Assembly: GCA_029977045.1 (NCBI GenBank)
Contig: JAPOLP010000020.1
Span: forward strand, 1 to 17,798
Source: Planctomycetota bacterium
GTDB lineage: Bacteria; Planctomycetota; Planctomycetia; Planctomycetales; Planctomycetaceae
DNA: 17,798 nucleotides
Direction: 5' to 3'
The notes under the pieces are model-generated. The model made no database searches and was not told where the DNA came from. It saw only the letters and a list, made by a program, of their open reading frames with translations. This document shows positions 1 to 6,810 of the stretch, one piece after another (positions within the stretch are counted from its first letter, which is position 1; each line of letters begins with the position of its first letter). The translations under genes and the position numbers were made by a program.

Positions 1-107
1 GGCGTTGTGAACGCTTTTTCGAGCAGCACGCCGAGCACTCGCTGCTGAGCCGTGCTCAATTCCCGGACGGATGAGAGTTCCGATTCGTCGTTGTCAAAGT
101 CGCTCAT
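1..107 (-). CDS. YceH/DUF480 family protein, N-terminal fragment (runs off window)
   Basis: Thirty-five codons are visible from an ATG at 107 and the gene continues past the window edge. After an acidic, variable N-terminus the peptide reads QQRVLGVLLEKAFTT. This matches the conserved start of the YceH (DUF480) family, whose members begin with a pattern like ExRVLGxLxEKxxTTP and fold as tandem winged helices. The role of the family is not firmly established. The start is supported by a GGGAAG ribosome site a few bases upstream on the minus strand. It lies about 35 bp beyond the second stop of the flavin-reductase-like gene, on the same strand, so the two are probably cotranscribed. Family assignment rests on this short segment only. 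Confidence 0.72.
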   Translation of the reverse strand, partial: MSDFDNDESELSSVRELSTAQQRVLGVLLEKAFTT

Positions 108-142
108 AATTCTTCCCTGAAGTGTCAGCGTCGTGGGTGCAA

Positions 143-208
143 TCAGACCGTCGGTCGGTCGATATCGAAGCGGTCCGTCGTGCGAGTGTAAGAGATCCCG
201 CCGAGACG
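143..208 (-). other. In-frame continuation of the flavin reductase gene beyond its TGA
   Basis: Reading on in the same frame after the TGA at 209-211 gives 21 codons (RLGGISYTRTTDRFDIDRPT, then V) before a second TGA at 143-145. RLGG-x-x-Y-x-R-T is the normal C-terminal signature of this flavin reductase family. The complete protein would be about 203 residues, a typical family length. The first stop has the context TGA-C, which is known as a leaky stop context. TGA is used as a true stop in neighbouring genes and tryptophan is encoded by TGG, so a changed genetic code is not the explanation. Confidence 0.65.
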
Positions 209-754
209 TCAGACGGTATCAAGCTTCGCCGGATCGGCCCGGCCTCGATCGTCCAGCACGTCGTCGTCGATGTGAATCGCGACGATGCGTCCCAGCACGA
301 GATTCGCTCCGCCCGGCCCCGTGCCAAGCTGAATCACCGAATGCAGCCGGCACTCAAAGTGAGCCCGCGCCTCGGCGACTCGCGATGGTGTGATGAGCGA
401 CGATGCCGCCGCCGTCAGTCCGCACGCCTCGAACTCACTGACGTCAGTTTCATAATCCGCCGCCGACTGATTCATCTGCTCGGCCAGATCAAACGAGACG
501 ACGTTGACGACGAATTCGCCGTTCGCCTGAATGTTCGCCAGTGTGTCCTTCGGAGTCCCGTCAGGCCGGTTCGCCGGGCAGAACATCAGCGTCGGCGGGT
601 TCGAGCCGACAGCGTTGAAATAGCTGAACGGCGCGAGATTCGGCACACCGTCGTTCGAAACCGTCGACACCCACGCGATCGGTCGCGGCGTGATCAGCCG
701 GATCATGTGCGCGTAAATGTCCGAGTGCGAAAGTTCTTCCGGGTTCAGTTCCAA
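209..754 (-). CDS. Flavin reductase family protein (FMN-binding split barrel), apparently C-terminally truncated
   Basis: A 181-residue reading frame resembles the DIM6/NTAB flavin reductase-like family, small FMN-binding split-barrel proteins that reduce or bind flavin for partner oxygenases in the cytoplasm. Visible hallmarks are TPRPIAWVST at residues 22-31, the segment NLAPFSYFNAVGSNPP at about 39-54, the DTLANI / GEFVVNVV block at about 70-86, and NLVLGRIVAIHID at about 151-163. The start is a TTG at 754 with GTGGAG about eight bases upstream; no ATG fits the conserved N-terminus. The frame stops at a TGA (209-211) just after KLDTV. The usual C-terminal family motif, RLGG-x-x-Y followed by a charged tail, continues in the same frame directly after this stop (see 143-208). 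The gene is therefore either nonsense-mutated, read through, or affected by a base-call error. Substrate and partner are unknown. Confidence 0.8.
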   Translation of the reverse strand: MELNPEELSHSDIYAHMIRLITPRPIAWVSTVSNDGVPNLAPFSYFNAVGSNPPTLMFCPANRPDGTPKDTLANIQANGEFVVNVVSFDLAEQMNQSAADYETDVSEFEACGLTAAASSLITPSRVAEARAHFECRLHSVIQLGTGPGGANLVLGRIVAIHIDDDVLDDRGRADPAKLDTV

Positions 755-843
755 CGGACAGCTCCACTGAGATCAGATTCAAAACTCGTTGCGAGGGTGA
801 GAAAACCACGTCATTTCACGACGCGAGTCCACATCACGGCAGT

Positions 844-963
844 TTATCCCGGTACCCGCGTCGCGAAAGCAACCTTCGGCCAGGCAGCCCGGAAACCATC
901 GCCTGCCCCTTCGATGCAGGTGTCAATCAGCCGATAGTCTCCGTTGTCGCACTTCCCTATCAT
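844..963 (-). CDS. Candidate small protein of 39 residues (hypothetical)
   Basis: A short minus-strand frame starts at an ATG at 963 with GAGG about six bases upstream and ends at TAA 844-846. It encodes a 39-residue peptide containing DYRLIDTCIEGAGDG and ending WPKVAFATRVPG. It lies in the gap between the divergent flavin reductase gene and gltX and overlaps no other assigned gene. Most third codon positions are G or C, as in neighbouring genes, but the frame is too short for this to be strong evidence. I recognise no domain. It could equally be a chance frame, part of the gltX leader, or a repeated intergenic sequence. Confidence 0.25.
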   Translation of the reverse strand: MIGKCDNGDYRLIDTCIEGAGDGFRAAWPKVAFATRVPG

Positions 964-984
964 CCGCCGCCTCGCAGGGAACCT

Positions 985-1001
985 GGCGAGCGTCACTCGC
1001 C
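985..1001 (+). promoter_or_regulatory. Short hairpin in the gltX leader
   Basis: GGCGAG and CTCGCC pair over a five-base CGTCA loop, about 48 bases before the gltX start. The upstream CTCGC at 971-975 can pair with GCGAG at 986-990 instead, so two mutually exclusive stems are possible. No U-tract follows, so it is not a terminator. The rest of the 755-1048 spacer must hold the divergent promoters, but I see no clear -35/-10 pair. Confidence 0.3.
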
Positions 1002-1048
1002 CCGAGCGACAGCCCCAACCACTTAAGAAACGACGAACTGCTTTTCCC

Positions 1049-2608
1049 ATGACCGTCCGCACTCGATTCGCCCCCAGCCCCACCGGATACATGCACATTG
1101 GCGGGATGCGCACCGCTCTGTTCAACTGGCTGTTCGCCCGCAAGCACGGCGGACAGTTCATCCTGAGAATCGACGACACCGACCAGGAACGGAACATCGA
1201 CGCCGCGCTCGCTCCGATTCTGCAGGCTTTCCGCTGGCTGGGGCTCAACTGGGACGAAGGCCCGGAAGTCGGCGGCCCGTACGGACCCTATTTCCAGTCA
1301 CAGCGAGGCGACCTTTATCAGGTCGCCGGCGACCGCCTGCTGGCCGAGGGCAAGGCCTATCGCTGCTTCGATACCGCTGAGGAAGTCCAGGCCGACAAGC
1401 AGCACCTCCGCGATCACAACGAACTGCCCATCGGAATGCGCCGCTCGCTGGAGTTGTCCGATGCTGAAATTCAGGAACGGCTCGATCGCGGCGATTCGTG
1501 GGTGCTGAGATTCAAGGTGCCACACGGGCAGACGATCGCGATCGACGACGAGATCCGCGGGCATGTCGAGTGGAACTCGTCGCTGATGTTCGATCCGAAC
1601 ATCTCCCGGTCGAACGGCAGCCCACTCTACAACTTCGCGACTGTCGTCGACGACGCTCAGCTGAAGATCACGCACGTCATCCGCGCCGAGGAACACCTCT
1701 CGAACACCGCGATCCAGGTCCTGCTTTACGAAGCTCTTGGCGAAGCCGTTCCGACGTTCGCTCACATTCCGTTCGTCATGGCTCCTGGAACCAGCAAGAA
1801 GATCTCGAAGCGGGACATCGACAAGTACCGCAAGAGCCCGGCGTTCAAAACGCTGTTTGAACTCTCCAGCCGCGTGCTGCCGCGTTTCGGCGTCGACGAA
1901 GAGGAGGTCAATCCAGTGGCCGTCGAGTTTTACGAGCAGACGGGTTTTCTGCAGGCCGGCCTGCTGAACTCGCTGGGCCGGACCGGCTGGTCGTTCGACG
2001 AAACCACCGAATTCATGTCGCTCGACTTCCTGATCGAGCACTTCTCGCTGGGCCGCGTGGTCAAGAGTGCCGCCGCGTTCGATCCCGAAAAACTGATGAG
2101 CTACCAGGCTCACTGGATGAACGAACTGTTGCTCGAAGACCGCGCCGCCGGCTGCCTGCATGTACTCCAGCGAGCCGGCATCCTGTCCGCCGAACCAACC
2201 GACGCCGATCGCCAGCACGTCACCGCCGTCGTCGCAGCCCTCGCCGACCGCATCAAGGTCTTCACTGACATCCTCATCTACGAGTACTTCTTCCGCGACG
2301 ACATCGAGTACTCAGAAAAGGACTTCCAGAAGCGAGTCGCCAAAGACGGCGTTCCGGGTCTGCTCACTGAGTTCCGCGCGGTACTGGCCAACGTCGACGC
2401 TTGGACTGCCGAGCGACTGGAGTCCGAACTGCAAAACTTCGTCGAGTCACGAGACATCGGATCCGGCCTTCTGATCCACGCCCTGAGAATCGCCACCACC
2501 GGCTCCCCCACCGGCCCCGGCGTCTACGACTGCCTGGTCATCGTCGGCAAAGAAACGGTGTTGCAGCGAATGGAGTCAGCAGTCGAGCGTGCAACGGCAG
2601 CCTCGTAA
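1049..2608 (+). CDS. gltX: Glutamyl-tRNA synthetase
   Basis: This 519-residue class I aminoacyl-tRNA synthetase charges tRNA(Glu) with glutamate in the cytoplasm. The N-terminus reads RFAPSPTGYMHIGGMRTALF, with the HIGH-type ATP site at residues 16-19. The KMSKS-type loop is KISKR at residues 251-255, preceded by PGTSK. The Rossmann catalytic core is followed by an alpha-helical anticodon-binding region. The start is placed at ATG 1049 because the conserved sequence begins immediately after it; the frame is open 35 codons further upstream, but only from a TTG and without conservation. No good ribosome site is visible before the ATG. After KISKRD comes a charged segment of roughly 35 residues (KYRKSPAFKTLFELSSRV onward) that many bacterial GluRS proteins lack at this point. 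It is the first gene of a likely three-gene operon. Confidence 0.95.
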   Translation: MTVRTRFAPSPTGYMHIGGMRTALFNWLFARKHGGQFILRIDDTDQERNIDAALAPILQAFRWLGLNWDEGPEVGGPYGPYFQSQRGDLYQVAGDRLLAEGKAYRCFDTAEEVQADKQHLRDHNELPIGMRRSLELSDAEIQERLDRGDSWVLRFKVPHGQTIAIDDEIRGHVEWNSSLMFDPNISRSNGSPLYNFATVVDDAQLKITHVIRAEEHLSNTAIQVLLYEALGEAVPTFAHIPFVMAPGTSKKISKRDIDKYRKSPAFKTLFELSSRVLPRFGVDEEEVNPVAVEFYEQTGFLQAGLLNSLGRTGWSFDETTEFMSLDFLIEHFSLGRVVKSAAAFDPEKLMSYQAHWMNELLLEDRAAGCLHVLQRAGILSAEPTDADRQHVTAVVAALADRIKVFTDILIYEYFFRDDIEYSEKDFQKRVAKDGVPGLLTEFRAVLANVDAWTAERLESELQNFVESRDIGSGLLIHALRIATTGSPTGPGVYDCLVIVGKETVLQRMESAVERATAAS

Positions 2609-2625
2609 ACCAAGAGGCCTGCAGC

Positions 2626-3120
2626 ATGATCCGACGTGAAATCGATTCTGACGCTTCCGCAGTTCGCAGTGTCCACCTGGCTGCATTTCCGGGGGACGGC
2701 GAAGCCGGGCTTGTTGATGCACTGCGAGAGAACCGGCACCTGTCTGTCTCGATCGTGGCTGAAGAGAATGCCGGAATCGTTGGGCACATCGCCTTCAGCC
2801 CGGTCACGGTAGATGGCCTCGACGTGGCAGCCGTCGGGCTGGCGCCGGTGGCGGTGTTGCCGGAGTTTCAGCGGCAAGGGATCGGCAGCGAGCTGATTCG
2901 CGCCGGGTTGGCGGCCTGCCGGGAAGCTGGTTTTCGGATCGTGGTCGTGCTCGGTGAGCCGGGCTTCTATCAGCGTTTTGGGTTTCAGCCGGCGCATCTT
3001 TTTGGTCTGGGAAACGAGTACCAGGTGCGTGATGAATTCATGGTTCTTGAACTGAAGCCCGGCAGCCTGAACGGTATCAGGGGGCTTGTCCGGTACGGCG
3101 ATGAATTCAGTTCGCTTTAA
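2626..3120 (+). CDS. GNAT family N-acetyltransferase (YhbS-like)
   Basis: This 164-residue protein has the GNAT fold, which transfers an acetyl group from acetyl-CoA to an amine. The acetyl-CoA-binding motif A is clear: VAVLPEFQRQGIGSELI at about residues 75-91, with the RQGIG pyrophosphate loop at 83-87. A second recognisable block, LGEPGFYQRFGF, lies at 109-120 and is characteristic of the YhbS-type subgroup (COG3153). The substrate cannot be predicted. The ATG at 2626 has AGAGG about ten bases upstream, and the gene begins only 17 bases after the gltX stop. It is therefore very probably cotranscribed with gltX, although no functional link is evident. Confidence 0.88.
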   Translation: MIRREIDSDASAVRSVHLAAFPGDGEAGLVDALRENRHLSVSIVAEENAGIVGHIAFSPVTVDGLDVAAVGLAPVAVLPEFQRQGIGSELIRAGLAACREAGFRIVVVLGEPGFYQRFGFQPAHLFGLGNEYQVRDEFMVLELKPGSLNGIRGLVRYGDEFSSL

Positions 3121-3140
3121 TCGCGACGAGGAGTGAGGCG

Positions 3141-3473
3141 ATGGGTGAATCCGCAGTGCAGCCGTACTACGCCGTGATCTTCACGTCCGAACGCTCGCTC
3201 GCGGAACCCGACGAGTACGCAGCGATGGCGGAACGCATGGTCGAGCTGGCTCGGCAGCAACCCGGCTTCCTGGGTATCGACAGCGCTCGCGGGAGCGACG
3301 GGGTCGGCATCACGGTTTCGTACTGGCAGGACCGCGAGTCCATCAAAGCCTGGAAGAACGTCGCCGAACATCAGACCGCACAGCAACTCGGACGCGAGAA
3401 GTGGTATCGCAACTTCAAAGTGCGTATCTGCCGCGTCGAGAACGAGTATTCGTTCGAGACGCCTACCAACTGA
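3141..3473 (+). CDS. Antibiotic biosynthesis monooxygenase (ABM) domain protein
   Basis: This 110-residue protein matches the ABM ferredoxin-like fold: an initial strand (YYAVIFTSERS), a long helix (EYAAMAERMVELARQQPGFL), the typical PGFLGIDSARG turn at about residues 41-51, then ITVSYWQDRESIKAWKNVAEH at about 57-77. The last pattern, YW-x-D-x-ESI-x-AWK, is highly characteristic. Proteins of this type include small cofactor-free monooxygenases and uncharacterised YgiN-like or heme-degrading relatives, so the name does not imply antibiotic synthesis here. GAGGAG and GAGG lie directly upstream of ATG 3141. It begins 20 bases after the acetyltransferase stop and is the last gene of the putative gltX operon. 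Confidence 0.88.
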   Translation: MGESAVQPYYAVIFTSERSLAEPDEYAAMAERMVELARQQPGFLGIDSARGSDGVGITVSYWQDRESIKAWKNVAEHQTAQQLGREKWYRNFKVRICRVENEYSFETPTN

Positions 3474-3482
3474 CGTGTGCTG

Positions 3483-4388
3483 TCACGCGGGCTGCGTCGC
3501 TTTCACGGCGAGGATCGAGCACGGCAGCCGGTCCATGACGCGTTCGGTCAGGTTGCCCATCAACAGCCCGCGAACACCCGATCGACCGGCGGTGCCCATA
3601 ACGAGCAGAACTTCCTCTTCGTCGTGTACGACTCTCGGAATGACGTCTTCCGGATCACCTTCCGCCATGTGCAGCGTCAGATTGGGGTGCTGCACGCGGT
3701 ACGGTTCGACGAAGCGTTCGATCGCGGCTCGAAGATCATCCGCCGAACGTCGCTTCGCCTGGTCGATCAGCGTTTCGCTCCGTTCGGTCCGAGCCTTGTG
3801 GCGCATCGGAGCTTCCGCAAAGTACGACCAGGCTTGAATGGCATGCAGCTCGCTGCTTTCGAGCGAGGCAACCGACGACGCCAGTTCCATGATCTGGCAG
3901 TTGAGCACGTCACGCGGTGACTCCTGCATACCGACATGCAGCGCTGCCGCCACTCGCTGAAACGGAGTGTCGTTCCCCTTTAGAATCCAGACCGCACAGG
4001 GGCAACTTCGGAGCAGCCGGAAATCGAAGCTCGCGGAACAGTCCTCGCTTGCTGGCTTGACGACCAGGTCAGCGCTGCACGCGGCAGCGACCCGCTGAAT
4101 CTCGGCCCAGGGACGTCCCTGTAGGACTTGAGTCCGGACGGTCAACTGGTTACCGAAACGAGCTGCAACCTCTTCGAGCTGTTTCTGAACTGACGGGACC
4201 AGGGCATCAAGAGCCAGTCCAACTGAATGCGGCATGATTCGTTTGGCCCAGGCGGGAACGTCCTCGATCACCGAGATGACGTTCACCTGAGCGTTGCACG
4301 CTTTTGCGAGACAAACCACGCGATCAAAAGCCACCGGCGCCGGTTGCCCAGGCTCAAGAGCCACAACGATCGAGTGAAACTGCCGCAT
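3483..4388 (-). CDS. Universal stress protein, two UspA domains in tandem
   Basis: The 301-residue protein consists of two UspA-like alpha/beta domains (about 1-140 and 145-300), a common fused form. UspA proteins are cytoplasmic nucleotide-binding proteins linked to stress survival. The first domain begins FHSIVVALEPG and lacks a recognisable ATP loop. The second ends with LLVMGTAGRSGVRGLLMG at about 261-278, which fits the ATP-binding pattern G-x2-G-x9-G (G265, G268, G278), although the usual following Ser/Thr is Asn279. The start was set at ATG 4388 because GGAGG lies seven bases upstream; a GTG at 4421 would add eleven residues that do not belong to the fold. The stop lies ten bases from the converging ABM gene stop. 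Confidence 0.92.
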   Translation of the reverse strand: MRQFHSIVVALEPGQPAPVAFDRVVCLAKACNAQVNVISVIEDVPAWAKRIMPHSVGLALDALVPSVQKQLEEVAARFGNQLTVRTQVLQGRPWAEIQRVAAACSADLVVKPASEDCSASFDFRLLRSCPCAVWILKGNDTPFQRVAAALHVGMQESPRDVLNCQIMELASSVASLESSELHAIQAWSYFAEAPMRHKARTERSETLIDQAKRRSADDLRAAIERFVEPYRVQHPNLTLHMAEGDPEDVIPRVVHDEEEVLLVMGTAGRSGVRGLLMGNLTERVMDRLPCSILAVKATQPA

Positions 4389-4772
4389 GATGCTGCCTCC
4401 GCATTCAGAAGTGACTGCCACCCATTGGTATTTGCTGATCGAAATAGTATGTCCAGTAAAATCGTCTTCGGAAAGCGTCGAATCGCTCTCTGCGCACCAA
4501 TGTCAAACATTGACGAATCGGTGCGTCGTGACACTTGCGGGCTCTGCGGAATGCGGTTTCCTGAAGGCCAACGGACAGCAAATCAACGCTCGTTTTGACG
4601 GGGCATCGTGATTACACTGCCGCGTTAGCTGCTCAGAGCCAGAACGTTGTCCCAGTCGCAATGCGAACTCCGGGCACGGCTCGTCTGTCGCTTCGCTGGC
4701 GACTTCTGAAAATCATCATGCCGGCTTCCGGCAATGAACTTTGCAAATCTGCTCAAACTGAGGACGTAACCC
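4389..4772. other. Divergent intergenic region between the stress-protein gene and ilvB
   Basis: This 384-base stretch has no convincing gene. Short frames here lack ribosome sites and recognisable sequence. It must contain the outward promoters of both flanking genes, but no good -35/-10 pair is obvious; a TTGACG at 4595-4600 has no suitably spaced -10. Two small dyads stand out: GTCAA-ACA-TTGAC at 4502-4514 and TGCCGG-CTT-CCGGCA at 4719-4733, the latter about 40 bases before the ilvB start. I see no leader peptide rich in Leu, Ile or Val codons that would indicate classical ilv attenuation. Confidence 0.5.
4502..4514. promoter_or_regulatory. Operator-like dyad GTCAA-N3-TTGAC
   Basis: A perfect 5+5 inverted repeat with a three-base centre (ACA) lies near the middle of the divergent region between the stress-protein gene and ilvB. 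Its size and position would suit a dimeric repressor or activator. Dyads this short also arise by chance, and no regulator is encoded nearby. Confidence 0.25.
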
Positions 4773-6593
4773 GTGTCGACAGCTCAGGAAACATCGACCG
4801 CGACACAGACGATTTCCGGTGCCGACATTCTGGTCGAAGCACTGATTCGCAACGGCGGCGATCTGATGTTCGCTTACCCCGGTGGAGCAAGCATGCCGCT
4901 GCATCAGGCGTTGCGGCGGCGGCGTGACCGCATCCGCACGATCCTGCCGCGTCACGAACAGGGCGGGACGTTTGCCGCTCAGGGCGTTTCGCGGACGACT
5001 GACAAGGTCGGGATGTGCATGGCCACGAGCGGGCCAGGTGCGACGAATCTGGTCACCGGCATCGCCGACGCCAAGATGGACAGCGTTCCGCTGATCGCGA
5101 TCACCGGCCAGGTTCCGCAGGCGGTCATCGGAACCGACGCGTTCCAGGAAACGCCGATCGTCGAGATCTGCCGCAGCATCACCAAGCACTACTACATGAT
5201 CACGGCGGCTGACTACACGGATCCCGCGTCAGTTCGTGAAGCTCTGCTGTCGATCCCGCGCGTCGTCAAGGAAGCCTTCTTCGTCGCGAAGACGGGACGC
5301 CCCGGACCGGTGCTGATCGACTTCCCGAAGAACATTCAGCTTGCTGAGATTGCCGAGGAAGACCTCGATTTCGATCCGCCGATGAAGTTGCCGGGGTACC
5401 GTCCGCTGACTCGCAAAGCGGCTCCCGAGCAGATCAAGCAGGTCATCGCCGCGATTCGACGGTCACGCAAGCCGATCCTGTACGTCGGCGGCGGGGTGAT
5501 CAACGCGGATGCATCCGAGGAACTGACCGCCTTCGCCCGCAAGTCCGGCATCCCGGTTACGACAACTGTGATGGGGCTCGGGGCGTTCCCCGGCGACGAT
5601 CCGCAGTCGCTCGACATGCTGGGGATGCACGGCACCGTGTACGCCAACAAGGCGATCGATCAGGCAGACCTGCTGCTGGCCCTGGGAGTTCGCTTTGACG
5701 ATCGCGTCACCGGAAAGCTCGACGAGTTCGCTCTGCACGGCAAGATTGTGCATGTCGACATCGACCCGTCGGAAATCCACAAGAACAAGGAAGCTCACAT
5801 CCCCGTCGTCAGCGACGTCAAGGAATTCCTGGTCGCTCTGAACGCGGCGTTCAGCGACGGCGACATTCCGGAAACTGCGGAATGGAGGAAGCAGATTGCC
5901 GAGTGGAAGCAGCAGTATCCGCTGACGTATGCCGATGCTGGCGACGCGATTCTGCAGCAACATGCGATTCAGGAACTCTGGAAGCAGACGAAGGATCGCG
6001 ACGCGTACATTTCCGTCGGCGTTGGCCAGCACAAGATGTGGTCGGCTCAGTACTACAAGTTCGACAAGCCCAAACGCTGGCTCAGCAGTTCCGGCCTGGG
6101 CACGATGGGCTTCGGCCTGCCCGCCGCGATGGGCGTCGCTGCGGTTCACCCGGAAGCACTGTCGATCGACATCGAAGGCGACGGCTCGTTTCAGATGAAT
6201 ATCCAGGAACTCGGCACGCTGTTCTGTGAAAAGCTGCCGGTCAAGGTGCTGCTGCTCAACAACCAGCACCTGGGCATGGTCGTGCAGTGGGAAGACCGCT
6301 TCATGGAAGGCAAGCGGGCTCACACATATCTCGGCCCGATCGATCATCCTGAAGCTCTCGGCGACGGCGATGGTTCGATGTACGACGAAACGTTCCCGAA
6401 CTTTGTCGGGATTGCGGAAGGCTACGGCATCAAGGGCCGCCAGGTTCGCTCGAAAGCCGAGTTGCCAGCAGCGATCAAAGAGATGATCGAACACGACGGC
6501 CCGTACGTCCTGGAATGCGTCTGCCCCTACCAGGAGCACGTCCTCCCGATGATCCCCGGCGGCAAGACTGTTCGGGACATCATCACTGAGTAG
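4773..6593 (+). CDS. ilvB: Acetolactate synthase, large (catalytic) subunit
   Basis: The 606-residue thiamine-diphosphate enzyme condenses two pyruvates to acetolactate, or pyruvate with 2-oxobutyrate, in valine, leucine and isoleucine synthesis. The TPP-activating glutamate is E62 in LPRHEQGG. SGPGATNLVTGIADA lies at about 90-104, and a central FAD-binding domain follows. The C-terminal Mg-TPP motif runs from EGDGSFQMN (GDG at 469-471) to LLLNNQ (NN at 496-497), and the family-specific LGMVVQWEDRF follows. The enzyme is expected to be cytoplasmic. The start is a GTG at 4773 with TGAGGA about nine bases upstream. No ilvN regulatory-subunit gene or ilvC follows, which is unusual for a biosynthetic ilvB. 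Length and motifs favour the anabolic form, but catabolic relatives cannot be fully excluded. Confidence 0.93.
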   Translation: MSTAQETSTATQTISGADILVEALIRNGGDLMFAYPGGASMPLHQALRRRRDRIRTILPRHEQGGTFAAQGVSRTTDKVGMCMATSGPGATNLVTGIADAKMDSVPLIAITGQVPQAVIGTDAFQETPIVEICRSITKHYYMITAADYTDPASVREALLSIPRVVKEAFFVAKTGRPGPVLIDFPKNIQLAEIAEEDLDFDPPMKLPGYRPLTRKAAPEQIKQVIAAIRRSRKPILYVGGGVINADASEELTAFARKSGIPVTTTVMGLGAFPGDDPQSLDMLGMHGTVYANKAIDQADLLLALGVRFDDRVTGKLDEFALHGKIVHVDIDPSEIHKNKEAHIPVVSDVKEFLVALNAAFSDGDIPETAEWRKQIAEWKQQYPLTYADAGDAILQQHAIQELWKQTKDRDAYISVGVGQHKMWSAQYYKFDKPKRWLSSSGLGTMGFGLPAAMGVAAVHPEALSIDIEGDGSFQMNIQELGTLFCEKLPVKVLLLNNQHLGMVVQWEDRFMEGKRAHTYLGPIDHPEALGDGDGSMYDETFPNFVGIAEGYGIKGRQVRSKAELPAAIKEMIEHDGPYVLECVCPYQEHVLPMIPGGKTVRDIITE

Positions 6594-6601
6594 CCGTAGG
6601 T

Positions 6602-6618
6602 AGGTTTCTCCGAAACCT
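6602..6618. repeat. TCC-loop hairpin A1
   Basis: AGGTTTC and GAAACCT form a perfect seven-base stem with a TCC loop, starting nine bases after the ilvB stop. Its 15-base core GGTTTCTCCGAAACC is the exact reverse complement of the core of the larger hairpin at 6728-6766. No U-tract follows, so it is not a classical terminator by itself. Confidence 0.7.
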
Positions 6619-6648
6619 GCAACGACGCAGTAACGGCGATGAGCAACA

Positions 6649-6678
6649 GATCTGCCTGCGACGCAGATCAGTCGCAGG
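6649..6678 (+). repeat. Two mutually exclusive hairpins downstream of ilvB
   Basis: GATCTGC (6649-6655) can pair with GCAGATC (6663-6669) around the loop CTGCGAC. Alternatively CCTGCGAC (6655-6662) can pair with GTCGCAGG (6671-6678) around GCAGATCA. Each structure destroys the other. They lie inside the palindromic element bounded by the two TCC/GGA hairpins. No regulatory role can be assigned from sequence alone. Confidence 0.4.
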
Positions 6679-6727
6679 ATTGAGCGTTTCCCCACTGTGT
6701 CGTTGTTCGGCAACGTCGATCCTTATC

Positions 6728-6766
6728 AGCCGATAATCCGGTTTCGGAGAAACCGGATTATCGGCT
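6728..6766. repeat. Long perfect hairpin A2, 18-bp stem with GGA loop
   Basis: AGCCGATAATCCGGTTTC is followed by GGA and then by its exact reverse complement, giving an 18-bp stem without mismatch and a three-base loop. The inner 15 bases are the inverted copy of hairpin A1 at 6602-6618. A further inverted match, CAACGACGCAGT (6620-6631) against ACTGTGTCGTTG (6694-6705), 11 of 12 bases, lies between them. Together these suggest one imperfect inverted-repeat element of about 165 bp. Confidence 0.8.
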
Positions 6767-6775
6767 AACGCAAGA

Positions 6776-6810
6776 AGCCGCGTCAGGGAGTCCCCGACGC
6801 GGCTCTTTTT
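6776..6810 (+). terminator. Intrinsic terminator of the ilvB transcript
   Basis: AGCCGCGTC (6776-6784) pairs perfectly with GACGCGGCT (6796-6804). The loop can close further through GGG and CCC (6786-6788 and 6792-6794) across one mismatch. CTTTTTAT follows immediately. This is a textbook plus-strand intrinsic terminator, about 180 bases past the ilvB stop. The opposite strand ends in TTCTTG and would be a weak terminator for the converging beta-propeller gene. Confidence 0.85.

Noticed and set aside
209..211. TGA recoded as Trp or selenocysteine
   Set aside because: TGA terminates other genes in the window, Trp uses TGG, this family has no conserved Trp or Cys at the position that I know of, and no selenocysteine-type hairpin is evident next to it.
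944..1048. A 35-codon upstream extension of gltX
   Set aside because: It starts at a TTG and encodes a Pro/Arg-rich stretch unlike any GluRS N-terminus; the conserved sequence begins right after ATG 1049.
1298..2218. A 306-codon minus-strand frame opposite gltX
   Set aside because: gltX has unambiguous HIGH and KMSKS-type motifs in the other strand; the antisense translation has no family features.
4389..4772. A branched-chain amino acid attenuator before ilvB
   Set aside because: There is no leader peptide with runs of Leu, Ile or Val codons and no terminator hairpin with a U-tract.
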